From the NCBI GenBank assembly GCA_012861695.1, contig JAAOOA010000426.1, forward strand, positions 169,501-233,500: a stretch of DNA of 64,000 nt, written 5' to 3'. Shown here one piece after another: positions 36,617 to 48,274 of the stretch. The stretch's first letter is position 1. Each line of letters starts with the position of its first letter. Origin of the DNA: Trematomus loennbergii (Eukaryota > Chordata > Actinopteri > Perciformes > Nototheniidae). The notes beneath the pieces are model-generated. The model did no database searches. It was not told the origin of the DNA and saw only the letters and a list, made by a program, of their open reading frames with translations. Both the position numbers and the translations under genes were made by a program.

Positions 36617-36814
36617 ATGGAGAACAGTAAAAAAAGAAAGGGTGGGGCTGAAAAAGCCAGAATGAAAAAACGAAAATTGCTACAGGAAGAAGCTGGAAAA
36701 TTTCGAAAATCACAGAGCTGTTTAGTAGAAGGGCTCCGGCTCCCAGTCGCAGTAATGAGGAGGAGAATGAGAAGGAAGATGATGAACCACAGACCCGGCA
36801 TATAATGACAGCAG
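36617..36814 (+). pseudogene. hAT-A transposase exon 1, unit 2 (1-bp deletion)
   Basis: Same exon as 14634-14832 with one T missing in the TTTT run near 36701. The frame leaves KFSKITELF for a missense tail that stops before the donor at 36814/36815. Confidence 0.7.
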
Positions 36815-36863
36815 GTGCAGTGTGCAGGGCTGTGTTAATGTATGTTACTGTTAGCAATAGCAT

Positions 36864-37623
36864 TGGCGCGTTTCCACTACAGCCCGCAGCCCGGTTTAAG
36901 AGGGCTGTGACGTCAGCGGCCCGTCTTTGGTTGCGTTTCCACTTGGCCTAGTACCGGCCGGCGGGTCCTAATTCACAGTTTTTCTGGCCTCATAAAATCG
37001 TGGGGCCAGGGCCAGAGACAACGAGGCTGAGTCGGGCTGAGTATGCTAAACTAGAGAGAGCGTCGCTGGCAAGGGGGCAACAACTACAACAAGATGGACA
37101 TATTTGACCGTGATTTAATTGTAATACACGTTTCAAAATGATGCCGAAGTAACAACATACTGATACCGGTTAGTAAAAACCATGAATTAATGCTTTGGCA
37201 AGTCTGCAGACAGACGGCAGGGGAAAAACCTTTTAAAATGCTTGTTTTCTAAATGGAGATTGGCTAAGCTAACGCAGTATATGCCCCGACCGTCCACACT
37301 CACAACAACGGCCTATACAGACATAAATAAAGCAGCGACTGTATTCACCATGACACACAGTCTGTGGTTTGTACTTGTTTAACTTTGTCTAGTTTCTGAA
37401 CATATATGAGGAGCTGTGAGCTCTGAGTGCTAACAGCTAACCGCTGTGTTGTTTTTCTGGGGTCCTCTGAAGATCACGTCACGGCTCCGCCTACACTGTG
37501 TTACTATAGTAACTACCCCAGTTCCTAAACTGTAATGGAAATGCGCCATAAAGTGAGCCAGTCCTAACGAGGCCCAGCCATACCGAGCGGGGCCGAGCGA
37601 GGCCGTGTAATGGAAACGCGGCA
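36864..37623. mobile_element. Harbinger-like MITE copy B, inside hAT-A intron, unit 2 only
   Basis: 760 bp, with the same ends as copy A. It differs from the copies at 11159, 33189 and 54834 at a shared-by-none set of sites (for example ATGCCGAAG for ATGATGAAG, and TGTAATGG for TGTAGTGG). The left flank is GCAT and the right flank TTATATTG. Compared with unit 1, about 160 bp of intron (14881-15043) is gone at its right side, so no clean TTA duplication remains. Confidence 0.85.
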
Positions 37624-37870
37624 TTATATTGTGCATAAGGTTAGATGCATTAGGATAGAGTCATATGCTCATGATATTCCAAGTTAAATTATATAATATT
37701 AATATTATAATTTTAAATAATTATATTAAATAATATTAATATTAAATAATAAGGACACAGAGATTTGTGGCCAATTCACTATTGCATTCATTTTAGTGAT
37801 TGACATTACTGTGCATGATATTGATATAATATTGGTAATTTAATTGATTGCTGATGTTCTTCTTATGCAG

Positions 37871-38072
37871 TTGACCCTGAGGAAAGTGAGACAGCTGCAG
37901 GGTCAAGTACAGTTCATCCTGAGGAAAGGAGACAGCTGCAGGGTCAAGTACAGTTGACCCTGAGGAAAGTGAGACAGCTGCAGGGTCAAGTACAGTTGAC
38001 CCTGAGGAAAGTGAGACAGCTGCAGGGTCAAGTACAGTTGACCTGAGGAAAGTGAGACAGCTGCAGGGTCCA
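37871..38072 (+). repeat. 42-bp coding minisatellite, 5 copies, unit 2
   Basis: Five units, two of them with a missing base (near 37929 and 38042). These break the frame upstream of the internal Met at 38099. Confidence 0.9.
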
Positions 38073-39913
38073 GCACAGGAGAACCAAAAGACAGGGAGAT
38101 GCAGACTGATGAAGTGAGCTTTGATTACTTTGCCCGGCCTCAGGCTAAAGATATAAATACATTTTTCGCATACCACCCTCAACAACCCCCAAAACAAACA
38201 GTTAAAAATATCTACAACAATAAAGATGGAATCAATAGAAAGTGGCTTACATATTGTGAGAAATCCAACTCACTCTACTGTACAGTATGTTTAGCGTATG
38301 CAAAGCCATCTGCAAATGACAGCTCATTCATCAAAGGAGGAATGACATCTTGGAAGCATGTACATCAAAGAATAGAAGAGCACGAGAAAAACCAAGTCCA
38401 CAGAGAAAGTGCAGAGGCATATTTTATGAAGGCTAGTAAAGCAGACGTAGCAAGCCTACTCAGTGGCAAACAAATGTCTCTACACAGAGACCATGTCAGA
38501 AAGAAACGGCAAGTCATGGAACGTGTCATAGAAGTAGTGAGAGTCATTGGAAAGCGTGGTCTAAGCTTTAGAGGCAAACAATTTGAAGCAGCATACACAT
38601 GGGAGAAAATTGCTGACCATGGCAACTTCTTGGAATTAATCATCCTGCTCAGCAAATACGATGTCTGCCTGCAGGAACATGTCACCCAATGTGTTGAAAA
38701 AAGCAAGAAGCTGCATGAGACTGGGTCTAAAGGCAGAGGGTCCTTTGTCACTCTGCTCTCAAAAACTACAGTGAACAAAGTGATCAATGTCATCAGCCAC
38801 TTAATCCAAGAAACCATATCTAGGGAAGTAAGGGAGGCAGGCATGTTTTCTGTGCAGATCGACACCACACAGGATGTTACATCTACAGACCAGTGTGCTG
38901 TTATCCTCAGGTATGTGACAGATGTGGTCCACGAGAGGCTCATAGCTGTGGTTGACTGTGAGTCATCAACTGGACAATATTTTGTAGAGCTACTGAAGAA
39001 AACTCTGGCAAAGGTGGACATTGATCTTCGGAATTGTGTGGGAAACTCAACCGATGGAGCGGCAAACATGCAGGGCCAATACAAGGGGTTCTCCACCTTG
39101 CTCTCCGCAGAGTCTCCCAACCAAGTGCACATCTGGTGCTACGCACACGTCCTGAACCTTGTGCTAGGAGACACCACAGGTGTTGTGATAGCCAGTGCAT
39201 CGCTCTTCTCACTTCTGAATGATGTTGCTGTATTCATCAGAGAGTCATACAAGCGTATGAATATGTGGGAGGAAGTGAGTGAAGACACACGACACAGACG
39301 GCTGTCTCCAATCGGGGAGACAAGGTGGTGGGCCAAGGATCAGGCTCTGAGCAAGATATTTGGGTGTTTTGGCAATCCTGACCGTGCCTTGTTTATTGAC
39401 TTGGTGTCAACATTAACAAGGATTGAAGAAGATGACTCCATGAAGCCACATGTCAGAGCAAAAGCCAGGGGGTACACAGAGTCTCTCCTAAGGTTCGAGA
39501 CAATACTGACCGCTCAGATCTTTCTCCGAATATTTGAAATCACGTCACCCCTCTCCAAGTATCTCCAAACCAGCGGCATGGACTTACTGACTGCCCATCG
39601 GTTAGTAATAGGGACCCAAGAGAGCCTCAACAAGTATGTCAGGGGTTTTGATGAGGTGAAAAGAGCAGCAGATGCATTTGTGGAGTGGGCCAATGCCAAG
39701 CTGCAGGAGAAGGAGGACTGTGAAGTTGTGGTCCAAGCTGTGCTCCCAGAGAAACGGGTCAGGAGAAAGAAGGCCATGCCAAGTGAGTTGGCTGAAGATG
39801 AGCCTGTGTCAGACGCTGAGGCAGACTACAGGATCAAGGTCCACAATGTAATTCTGGACACAGTCACAGAGAGCATTCAGAGTCGCTATGCTGCAAGACC
39901 TCATATATTTTAA
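37871..39913 (+). CDS. hAT-A transposase exon 2, unit 2 (604 codons open)
   Basis: Best copy of the hAT-A protein; 604 codons are open from Met 38099. Residues about 48-101 form a TTF-type zinc finger (WLTYCEKS, Cys61-x2-Cys64, Trp85, His95, His101). Residues 153-190 match the DUF4371 pattern (GLSFRGKQFEA, HGNFLELIILLSKYD). The RNase-H-like hAT core has Asp255 in QIDTTQD, Asp319 in STDGAANMQG, CYAHVLNLV (Cys347, His350) and the TRWW motif at 408-411. The protein ends SRYAARPHIF, before the final catalytic Glu region and the hATC dimerisation domain of the family. It is thus shorter than usual for ZMYM1-like proteins and probably catalytically dead. The frame into exon 1 is broken in the 42-bp repeats. 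Confidence 0.88.
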
Positions 39914-40391
39914 TCAACCAGAAACCGGAAATAACCGTAACGCGAGTTTTTCTAAAACATAATAAATCCATGTGTGTCTCTGAGCCGCAGCACACCGACT
40001 GATTCTTAAAGAGCGGGTCATTCTGTCTGTTTGTTCTGGGACTGGAGTTGCTTGTCTCGGTTGCTGAAGCAGACTTTGCTCCGTGTTTGGTGTCTCTGTG
40101 CCGCTGTAAATTATGTTCCTTCAACTCTGTGTCACTCAGTCACACACTGGTCACTCCAGTGGCGTCGCCTGGGGTAAGCATCCGGGGCTTTAGCCCGGAT
40201 GTTTTTTCTTTAGCCCCGGACAAATTCTCCCTCAATATAATACATTAACCGTACTTCTTTACCTATAGGACGGCAGATTTGTAATTTCCCGTGTTCAGTG
40301 TTCAACATAGGCAAGCCAAGACACCACCAGACCAATCAGAGAGTAATGTTTAAACTTTAAACTGTCAGCCCCGGACGCGGAGATTCTGAAG

Positions 40392-40488
40392 ATGGACATT
40401 AGACATTTTTTCAATAAAAAAGACGGCAATACTCAAGTGGTGGCTCACACAACAACCCCAGAGCCACCACCTGAGCCAGGTGAACAAG
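40392..40488 (+). CDS. hAT-B N-terminal exon, unit 2
   Basis: Identical in sense to 17833-17929; donor AAG|GTATGT at 40488/40489. Confidence 0.65.
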
Positions 40489-40666
40489 GTATGTACATGT
40501 CAGTAAACTTACAAGTTATGCGAACATGTAAGCAAAGCATAAATTACAGCTACGTTGACGTTACTTTGAATCGCACGGGTAATCTAAACCGTTAGCAAGT
40601 AGCTATAGCGAGCCAGATATATTAAATAAACACTTTGTCATACAATATAAATGTTGTGTTTTTTAG

Positions 40667-40766
40667 CGTTACCTGGTGATTTCAAAGAAAGCTCTCTGGG
40701 AAATGTTGACTTACTGTTCGACAGGAAGCTAGAAGCTACCTTACAGTACACAGTTGATCCTGAGTC
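40667..40766 (+). other. Possible hAT-B exon 2, unit 2
   Basis: The frame is open here from the acceptor (ALPGDFKESSLGNVDLLFDR and onward), unlike unit 1. Donor not identified. Confidence 0.35.
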
Positions 40767-41587
40767 CTGTCAGTTAAAGTGTTTCATAGTTAGCTTAGCT
40801 AAGCATCAAACTAGCACTGAAAATATGGATGTTATGTGACAGTATTTCTGAGAAAAGTCAGCTGAAATGGTGGCATGCCACTGCTTTACTGTCGACAGCA
40901 CGTTTGAACGTATTTGCAGCAGTAAATGTGGCTGTTTGGCCACTGACGTTGCCATAACAACACCTGAATTTAAATGTGCAACCTCTTTTTGTGACAGATT
41001 TTTGCATGAAATTATAATTCTGATTGATATTTCCTATTGATAGCTAGTTTCTATGTGAACATTATGAGATGGACAGCCAGCTAACAAGCTTTTTATATAC
41101 AAAGATTTCAGATCAAAGCTAATCCAGTAGGGCTCCTGAAAGGGGACAAGGGACACTATGCTCCCAAATATTAAGCCTCGACCCCCATCTTAAAATTGAT
41201 ATGATCAAAAATCTGCATTGTCGGAGGCCTTTTTTCCTCATTATCATGTCAAATTGTACAGCTTTCCTTAGTTTTGAATGCAGAAAGATGACTATTCGAG
41301 TATTACGTGAAAATGACTATATTAAAGTGTTAAGTAAATATATTAAGTGAATTACTCAAACTGCATTTGTATAGGAATGATTCTCTCCTATTGGCAGATA
41401 ACTACTAACAGTGATATCTACAAGAGGTTTCCAATGTCAATTTAACTATTTTCAATTGGTTAGTATTATATTTTGTGACAGTGTGGTGACACTCATTTTA
41501 ATGAAGACACATTTTGTATCTTGAAATTCATTTATTTGACAGAGCTGGAAACTGATTTAAAATACTTGTTTGTGTTTACCTACACAG

Positions 41588-42171
41588 TCATCACAGATGA
41601 GCCAAAAAGAGTAGAGGATGAAGAAAGGAGAACAGGAGAAAGGGACACACAAGAAGGAGATACAACAGATAAGAACAACAATGAACAGGAACATCAGAAC
41701 AGACAAGAGTCAATGGGTAACTGGGGAACTGATTTAGGGACTGCAGATACAGGGCCAAGGCAAGTGAGACATCACTGTTTTCCATCCGGCATGTTTGGCC
41801 AGCAAAAGAGATCATTTCAACCAAGTTGGTTTGATACTTTTAAATGGGTTGAATATTCTACCACTGCCAATGCAGCATTCTGCTTTAGTTGTAGACTATA
41901 TGGCAAACCAAAGCAATCAAGGGATCAAAGGGACACCCTCACCACCTCAGGATACACAAACTGGAAGCGTGCATTGGATTCTTTTCGAGAACATGAAAAG
42001 TCAAACATACACAAGGCTCTTCTTTCCAGTTCTCGACAGAATGCTGGAGGAGCTTCAAAACAGGTTTTCTGGAGTTGGGGAAAAAATATTAATTGGCATA
42101 CAGGCATGTCACCCTCCATGGGGAGGTCGTCGACCGATTTGCGAAGGTCAAACCAAGGCGATTTAGCCTAA
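41588..42171 (+). pseudogene. hAT-B TTF-finger exon, unit 2
   Basis: As at 20129-20712, with GTDLGT for GTDVGT and KNIN for KNMN. The finger Cys and His residues are kept. It has the 8 extra bases ACAGGCAT, like unit 1. Confidence 0.75.
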
Positions 42172-43039
42172 CACTTCCACCTACAAAACAATAAAGAGTG
42201 TGAAGACAGCGAGTGATGATGGGGAGAAAAAACGAAGCAAATGAAAGGTAATGTGATGAAGGAAGCAGCAAGTGAGGAAGGAAGCAAGTGATGAGGGATT
42301 ATTATTTCCTCCTTCCATCCCTTTTTTCAGTTTAATCTAATTACTAACAACTTCTAATAATTTGACATAGTTTATGATTTAATTGGAAAATCAAGTGTTT
42401 TTAAATAATAAACCTTTTCTGATTCTGATTCTTTGATTTTTTTTGACATATGGGTGTTGAGAGATGTATAGATCTCTTAATGTTGCTCTCAAAGTGCACC
42501 AGATTGATGCTTTTAACTTCAATATTTAAAAAAAATCTTCCTGGGGGAGTTCCCCCCAAAAATAGTACTTTACCTCTGCTTATGTAACTCCGGTGTAGTG
42601 TCCCCTCGGCAACAGATCACTCACAGTTGGTGATTACTTTCCTGCATTTCAATGGACAGCATATAAAAAGGACACGTGAGCTTCATTGCTTAAGAGATCC
42701 TCACATGCCATCTCTTTAAAAAAATAAGTGTCCAGTCAACAACAAAACATCAGTGATCGTATAGTGGTAGTATATTTTTCATAAGCAATGTGAAACATTA
42801 AACTTAAAAAAACTGGTGTACAAAACTCACATACCTGCGTTGATCTCCTGGAGTGTCTCTACTCTTTCTTCTCCACCATTAGAGATTGCAAACATTTCAG
42901 AAACAGCTAGAGGTAGGGGACAAATAACTTGTTCTCTGGGCATGTCAAAAACCTCCCTGCTTTGATCAAGACTTTAGGGAGCCTTTCAGCCCCTCTGGCA
43001 AAGGGGCTGGAAAGCAAGTTTTGCAAATGCAGTACCATC

Positions 43040-43306
43040 TACATGCTTGTCCTGTTCCAGACACTGCTCTCAACCACTCAGGGCCTGCACAAATACCTGC
43101 AGAAAGAAACAATTGACTTGGTGCAGGCAGTAAATTACAAAACAGCAGTTGAGAACACACTGAAAAGTTACCGAAGTGACGAGAAAGCAAGACCAAGGCC
43201 CTGTGCAATGATCTTGATATTCCCGAAACTGTGACACAGAGGAAGAAGCGTAGAAACATGGAAGACTTTGTAGTCCAGGCATCGTGTGGAGCAGCTCTCC
43301 CATTAG
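43040..43306 (+). pseudogene. hAT-B late transposase fragment, unit 2
   Basis: As at 21572-21838, with the same one-base frame change. The frame extends upstream to 42929 in this copy. Confidence 0.6.
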
Positions 43307-43596
43307 CTTATTAGCTCAGATTAGCTATTGATGATCACGTTGATAAATCATATAAAACCAATAGCCAAACACACAAAAAACATGCTGCTGTGTGAGCATT
43401 AAACGATTAACATTAAACTAAACAAACACAACAAAACGTTATAGTCCTTATAAAATAAAAACATACATTTTGTCCACCAAAATAATACAGGCACCTTACC
43501 CTCGAGAGATCCTCACGTTATGAGAATCTCCCACAATCCATTGCCGTAACAAAGCTCATGCAGGCACACGTTTGTTTGTGACACCAGATGGCGTAA

Positions 43597-43794
43597 TTCT
43601 TCTTCTTCTTCTTTTATTTAATGGCCAATCGCTTCCACTTGGAGCATATATCGCCACCTCTGGCGTAACCCGAATTAATTCTCCGATTTAACAAGGATTT
43701 TATACCAACCTTTATAACTCTGTACACACACGACACACCTATATGTCGTGAGCTGATTATCGAGCCTTCATTGTAACAGATCTGGTAGGCCACC
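43597..43794 (-). repeat. LINE-3'-end-like fragment, unit 3
   Basis: Copy of 105-302. Confidence 0.4.
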
Positions 43795-44019
43795 ACGTTA
43801 TTCTTTACTTTCTACGTCTTTATATGGAGAAGATATTACTTTTTTCTCCGTCATGTTGTTTCCATAGCAACAACAACTTCCTGTCAACAGCCAACGAAAA
43901 GTAACAAAAAACACTGTAATATCCTTTTCAGTTTCACAGAACACAAATTGGGTTATTTACATAATGTTTACAGTACTGTTTATTGTTATTTTGTAATATT
44001 CTTTGCGGAATTTGGCCAT

Positions 44020-44142
44020 GTAAAATGTCCTATTGGGTTGCTGTACAGCCAATGCGTGACGTCATTGGTAAGCGGCGTAACGAACCCCGAACAGATTCTG
44101 GTACCTACACCGCCACTGTGGGCTCAGCCCCGAATGTTTCCA
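44020..44142 (+). promoter_or_regulatory. CRE/CCAAT block copy 1, unit 3
   Basis: Copy of 528-650. Confidence 0.33.
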
Positions 44143-44300
44143 GGTCCAGGCGACGCCCCTGGGTCACTCACCGCCTCAGAGTGCAGCTGCTGATAGGAAG
44201 TCGCTTCAGTGCGCACGTCACAAAACGAAATGCATTTTGGGACATGCAGTTTATGGGCAACGTGCTTAAACGGCATGTAACCGTATAATAAACTGTTTAT

Positions 44301-44341
44301 ATCTTTGCGAGCTCCCGCGGGCCTTGAGTTTGACACGTCTG
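44301..44341. mobile_element. hAT terminus fragment, unit 3 (internally deleted)
   Basis: Equivalent of 780-890 with about 40 bp missing, so that GAGCTC runs straight into CCGCGGGCCTTGAG. Confidence 0.5.
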
Positions 44342-45971
44342 CCATAATACATCACATTTTTAATCATTGAAGTCAATGGAGATATTCTTCAGACTTCAAC
44401 AAATCTTCATGCGACTTCAACTGCTAACTGTTCATTCATACTTTCACTCAGAAACCTCATTGTAACTTTAAAATGTTGCACATCTTTCTGACATTATTCG
44501 TGGAACACAACTTTTAAATCTGATTCTTACTTTTAGAGATATTAAATATTGTTCAGACCTTGGTAAAGAGGTTTTCTTCAGATTTTAACATTAACCAGAG
44601 TGCGTGATGTCACAGCTAGAGTGGAGCAACCTTGACATTTGCCTTCATGTATTTTTTTAAACTGCCATAATTCCCAAACCCTACATTCCTGAGACATCAT
44701 TTTTCATGACAAACGTAGGAAAACATCTCGTAGCTTGAAAAATGACAAATAATTAACCAAAATAATTAACAAAATGCCTCTTGAGGGCATGAAGTGACAA
44801 AAACGTTCAACATGTCTCCATTAAAGCCCATTGTAATTTCAGGCAGATATTTCCTCACAGCAGCAGCCGCACACCTTTCTTAAACTGCCAAAAAGGCCAC
44901 ATTATTAACCCGAAAGTACACAAAAAGTACACTTCAGATACTCAACTTCCTTCACATGCTTCACGTTTTGAAATTTCAGATATCTGTTATCGTTCTTCCA
45001 CAAAACGTTCACATGTAAGAGGTTTATCTCTCATGCCGTTGCCATGGTAACACAAGCCTCGCCATGAAACACGGTTTTCTCATAACTTCAGTGAAAATGC
45101 TCCAAAAAGCCCAAAACTTCACAGGTTTGGTAACGATGCAGCCATCAACGCATCTAAGCGTATTATGGGATGTCATCAAATGCCGTTGGCATGGCGACAG
45201 ATCATTCAATCAAGTTAGTTCAAAAGTTTGGAGTTCAAATATTCTGCTGCTTTTCCAAGTCTTTTTACTGAGTCTTTCTTCTCTCATCACACATTCAAGC
45301 TCACTTTCTTCTTACACATTACATTTCAGCATAGCAGTTTAGCGTCAGATTTTCAGCATAAAGCATTCCCACTAGCAATTTCTTCAGGAATTGCATTCTC
45401 TAGTTAACCAATGAAAAGCTGTTTAAGCTCCACAAACACATCAACATCCTGTGGGAATGTATCAACATAATGAAAGTGCAAGTGATTATTTTTGGACCCA
45501 CACTACGTCATTACTTACTTGTATGAATACACAATGTGATTCACTGTTGGTACTATACTATTGGTTAAAGGGACCCAACACTGATTGCTTTGCTGACGAG
45601 ACACATTTCCCTTTCTTCAGATCATAGTCATCACATGTTATAGAGAAACTTTGTTTAGAACTTATTTACTTAAGTTAAACGATAAATAACCCCCCTTAAT
45701 CAAACTCAGTCCAGCTTTATGATTCTGTTGAGGAAATATTTTATCAAAGAACCAAACGTGTTTTTTTTTGTTTTTTTTACATGTTTTCAACATATTTCTT
45801 GGACATATATGTTGTTTTTCATATTTCTGACGACTAAAGTATTTTGTGTTTTTTTGCCTGTATTCGACGTACTATAGTATGCTGTTTGTGTGTGAAGTTT
45901 GGACATGCTATACTACAGTATGTCTTTTTTTGCATATATTCCAAATACTATGTTGTTTTTTGTATATTTGC

Positions 45972-46492
45972 GAGATTCTACATTATTAGGTAAGCAAGAG
46001 ATTCTACATTATAGGTAACAAGAGATTCTACATTATTAGGTAAGCAAGAGATCCTACATTATTAGGTAAGCAAGAGATTCTACATTATTAGGTAAGCAAG
46101 AGATTCTACATTATTAGGTAGGTAAGAGATTCTACATTATTAGGTAAGCAAGAGATTCTACATTATTAGGTAAGCAAGAGATTCTACATTATTAGGTAAG
46201 CAAGAGATTCTACATTATTAGGTAAGCAAGAGATTCTACATTATTAGGTAAGCAAGAGATTCTACATTATTAGGTAGGTAAGCAAGAAATTCTACATTAT
46301 TAGGTAAGCAAGAGATCCTACATTATTAGGTAAGCAAGAGATTCTACATTATTAGGTAAGCAAGAGATTCTACATTATTAGGTAAGCAAGAGATCTACAT
46401 TATTAGGTAAGCAAGAGATTCTACATTATTAGGTAAGCAAGAGATTCTACATTATTAGGTAAGCAAGAGATTCTACATTATTAGGTAAGCAA
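45972..46492. repeat. 26-bp minisatellite, about 20 copies, unit 3
   Basis: 521 bp, expanded by about six units over units 1 and 2. Three units carry small variants, including a GGTAGGTAAG duplication. Confidence 0.95.
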
Positions 46493-47013
46493 ACGTAAAA
46501 AATGCCAGCCTTTCATCAATACATCAGTATCATTTTTGAAGGCCTTCTTGATATCCATATCTTATTAAGGTTAATTGTTTTTTTTGTTGAATAAAGTAAA
46601 GTGTTATCATTCATTGCTTTGATTGTTTTACTATTAAAGTATTAATGTAGTCTGATGATTTAAGCATTTTGTGTATGTGTTGACACTAAGACTAGCTGGT
46701 CCCTTGTAAAGGTGAGTCCACCTTAAATGAGCGGTGGGTGATCAGCAGGTGAAGGGCAGGACACGGGAACTTGGTCCTGAGGAGATGTAACTATTATTAA
46801 ACAAGAAATAGTCGAGTCAAGGGGTCGAAGAAATGAACATTTGTGATTATTAGCTAATCGGTTGCAGGTGGGTGAAAACAGGCTTAGGGAGTAACGTATT
46901 ACATAACGTAACGGCATCAGGATACAAAATAGACAAATGTATTCCCTTACCAACACACTTGGTCTTTTTAAACGATTACGCCATTTAAATCTTTTGTCAC
47001 AAACTTTGCAGAT

Positions 47014-48063
47014 CTATTTTTCCTCTCCTGTGTGGATTCTCATGTGTGCCTTTAAACTCACCCTATGGGAAAAAGCTTTCTTACAGACTGAGCAGCTGAA
47101 TGGTTTCTCTCCTGTGTGGACTCTCATGTGTGACTTTAAATGTCCACTCCGTGAAAAAGCTTTCTTACAGACTGAGCAGCTGTGTGGTTTCTCTCCTGTG
47201 TGGACTCTCATGTGTGACTTTAAATCTCCACTCCGTGAAAAAGCTTTCTTACAGACTGAGCAGCTGTGTGGTTTCTCTCCTGTGTGGATTCTCATGTGTG
47301 ACTTTAAATGTCCACTCTCTGAAAAAGCTTTCTTACAGACTGAGCAGCTGTGTGGTTTCTCTCCTGTGTGGATTCTCATGTGTGACTTTAAATGTCCACT
47401 CTCTGAAAAAGCTTTCTTACAGACTGAGCAGCTGTGTGGTTTCTCTCCTGTGGACTCTGATGTGTATCTTTAAATGTCCACTCTGTGAAAAAGCTTTCTT
47501 ACAGACTGAGCAGCTGAATGGTTTCTTTTCAGCACTACGTTGTGGATCACTGACAGATTCATGTCTATTTTGCAGTGAGTTTGAGCTTGACGCAGGTTCT
47601 CTGGTCTCTTTCCAATCAGCACTGTCTTCAGTGTCAGGTTCAGAAGAGTCTCCAGTGTCAGGTTCAGAAGAGTCTCCAGTGTCAGGTTCAGAAGAGTCTC
47701 CAGTGTCAGGTTCAGAAGAGTCTTCAGTGTTGTCCTCAGTCTCTGGTTGTAAATGTCTCTCTGGATCTGATCTCCTGGCTGGTTCTGGTCCTCCACAGTC
47801 CTCTCCATCAGCTTCTGTTTCCATGTGTTCAGTTTGTCTTTGATGAGGCTGAGAGGACTGAGGTTTCTCTTCATCATCTTCACTCTTCACAGGGTCAGGA
47901 GTGAAAGTGGACTTGGTGACATCAGCCTCCTCCAGCTCCTGAAGCTGCTCTACCTCCTGACTGATCCAGAGTTCCTCCTGTTCCTGCTTAATGTGTGGGG
48001 GGGGCTCTGGGTCCTGCTGGTCAGGGAGAAGCTCTTCTTTAACCACCACCAGCTGCTGGACGT
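47014..48063 (-). pseudogene. C2H2 zinc-finger exon 2, unit 3 (6 fingers, linker frameshift)
   Basis: The acidic 24-bp repeat is in frame here (four SSEPDTGD units, then [20 protein letters not shown]), so the frame reads from DVQQL into the first finger ([21 protein letters not shown]). After it, two bases are missing in the HTGEKP linker (near 47450) and the frame ends [10 protein letters not shown]. Five more fingers follow in the other frame, to the stop at 47014. The array has six fingers against five in units 1 and 2; the additional one is a second SESGHLK finger. Confidence 0.85.
47630..47728 (-). repeat. 24-bp in-exon repeat, unit 3
   Basis: Four intact in-frame units, fewer than in the other copies. 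Confidence 0.85.
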
Positions 48064-48104
48064 CTGCAGGAAACAGGAAACACACAGTCAGAACAAACTG
48101 TTAA

Positions 48105-48234
48105 CCTGTTAAGTTCTGAGCCTGTTTTTCCTCGTAATTAATTTTTTTATATATATATGGTATATTTCTGCAGCTCTAAAACATCCACAGTTTTTATGGA
48201 GAACGGGGAAAACTGCATTCTTTACTTTTATCAG

Positions 48235-48274
<40 letters not shown>

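Larger units (their letters stand above)
36243..39913 (+). mobile_element. hAT-A element, unit 2 (with nested Harbinger-like copy)
   Basis: Copy of 14259-17374. Its intron has lost about 160 bp and gained a 760-bp Harbinger-like element. The 5' terminus CAGGGGCGGACTGGCC is at 36243; there is no 3' terminus. Confidence 0.75.
40157..43306 (+). mobile_element. hAT-B element, unit 2
   Basis: Copy of 17620-21838 without the MITE. It uniquely keeps a subterminal palindrome ATCCGGGGCTTTAGCCCGGA near 40180 that is deleted in units 1 and 3. Confidence 0.65.
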
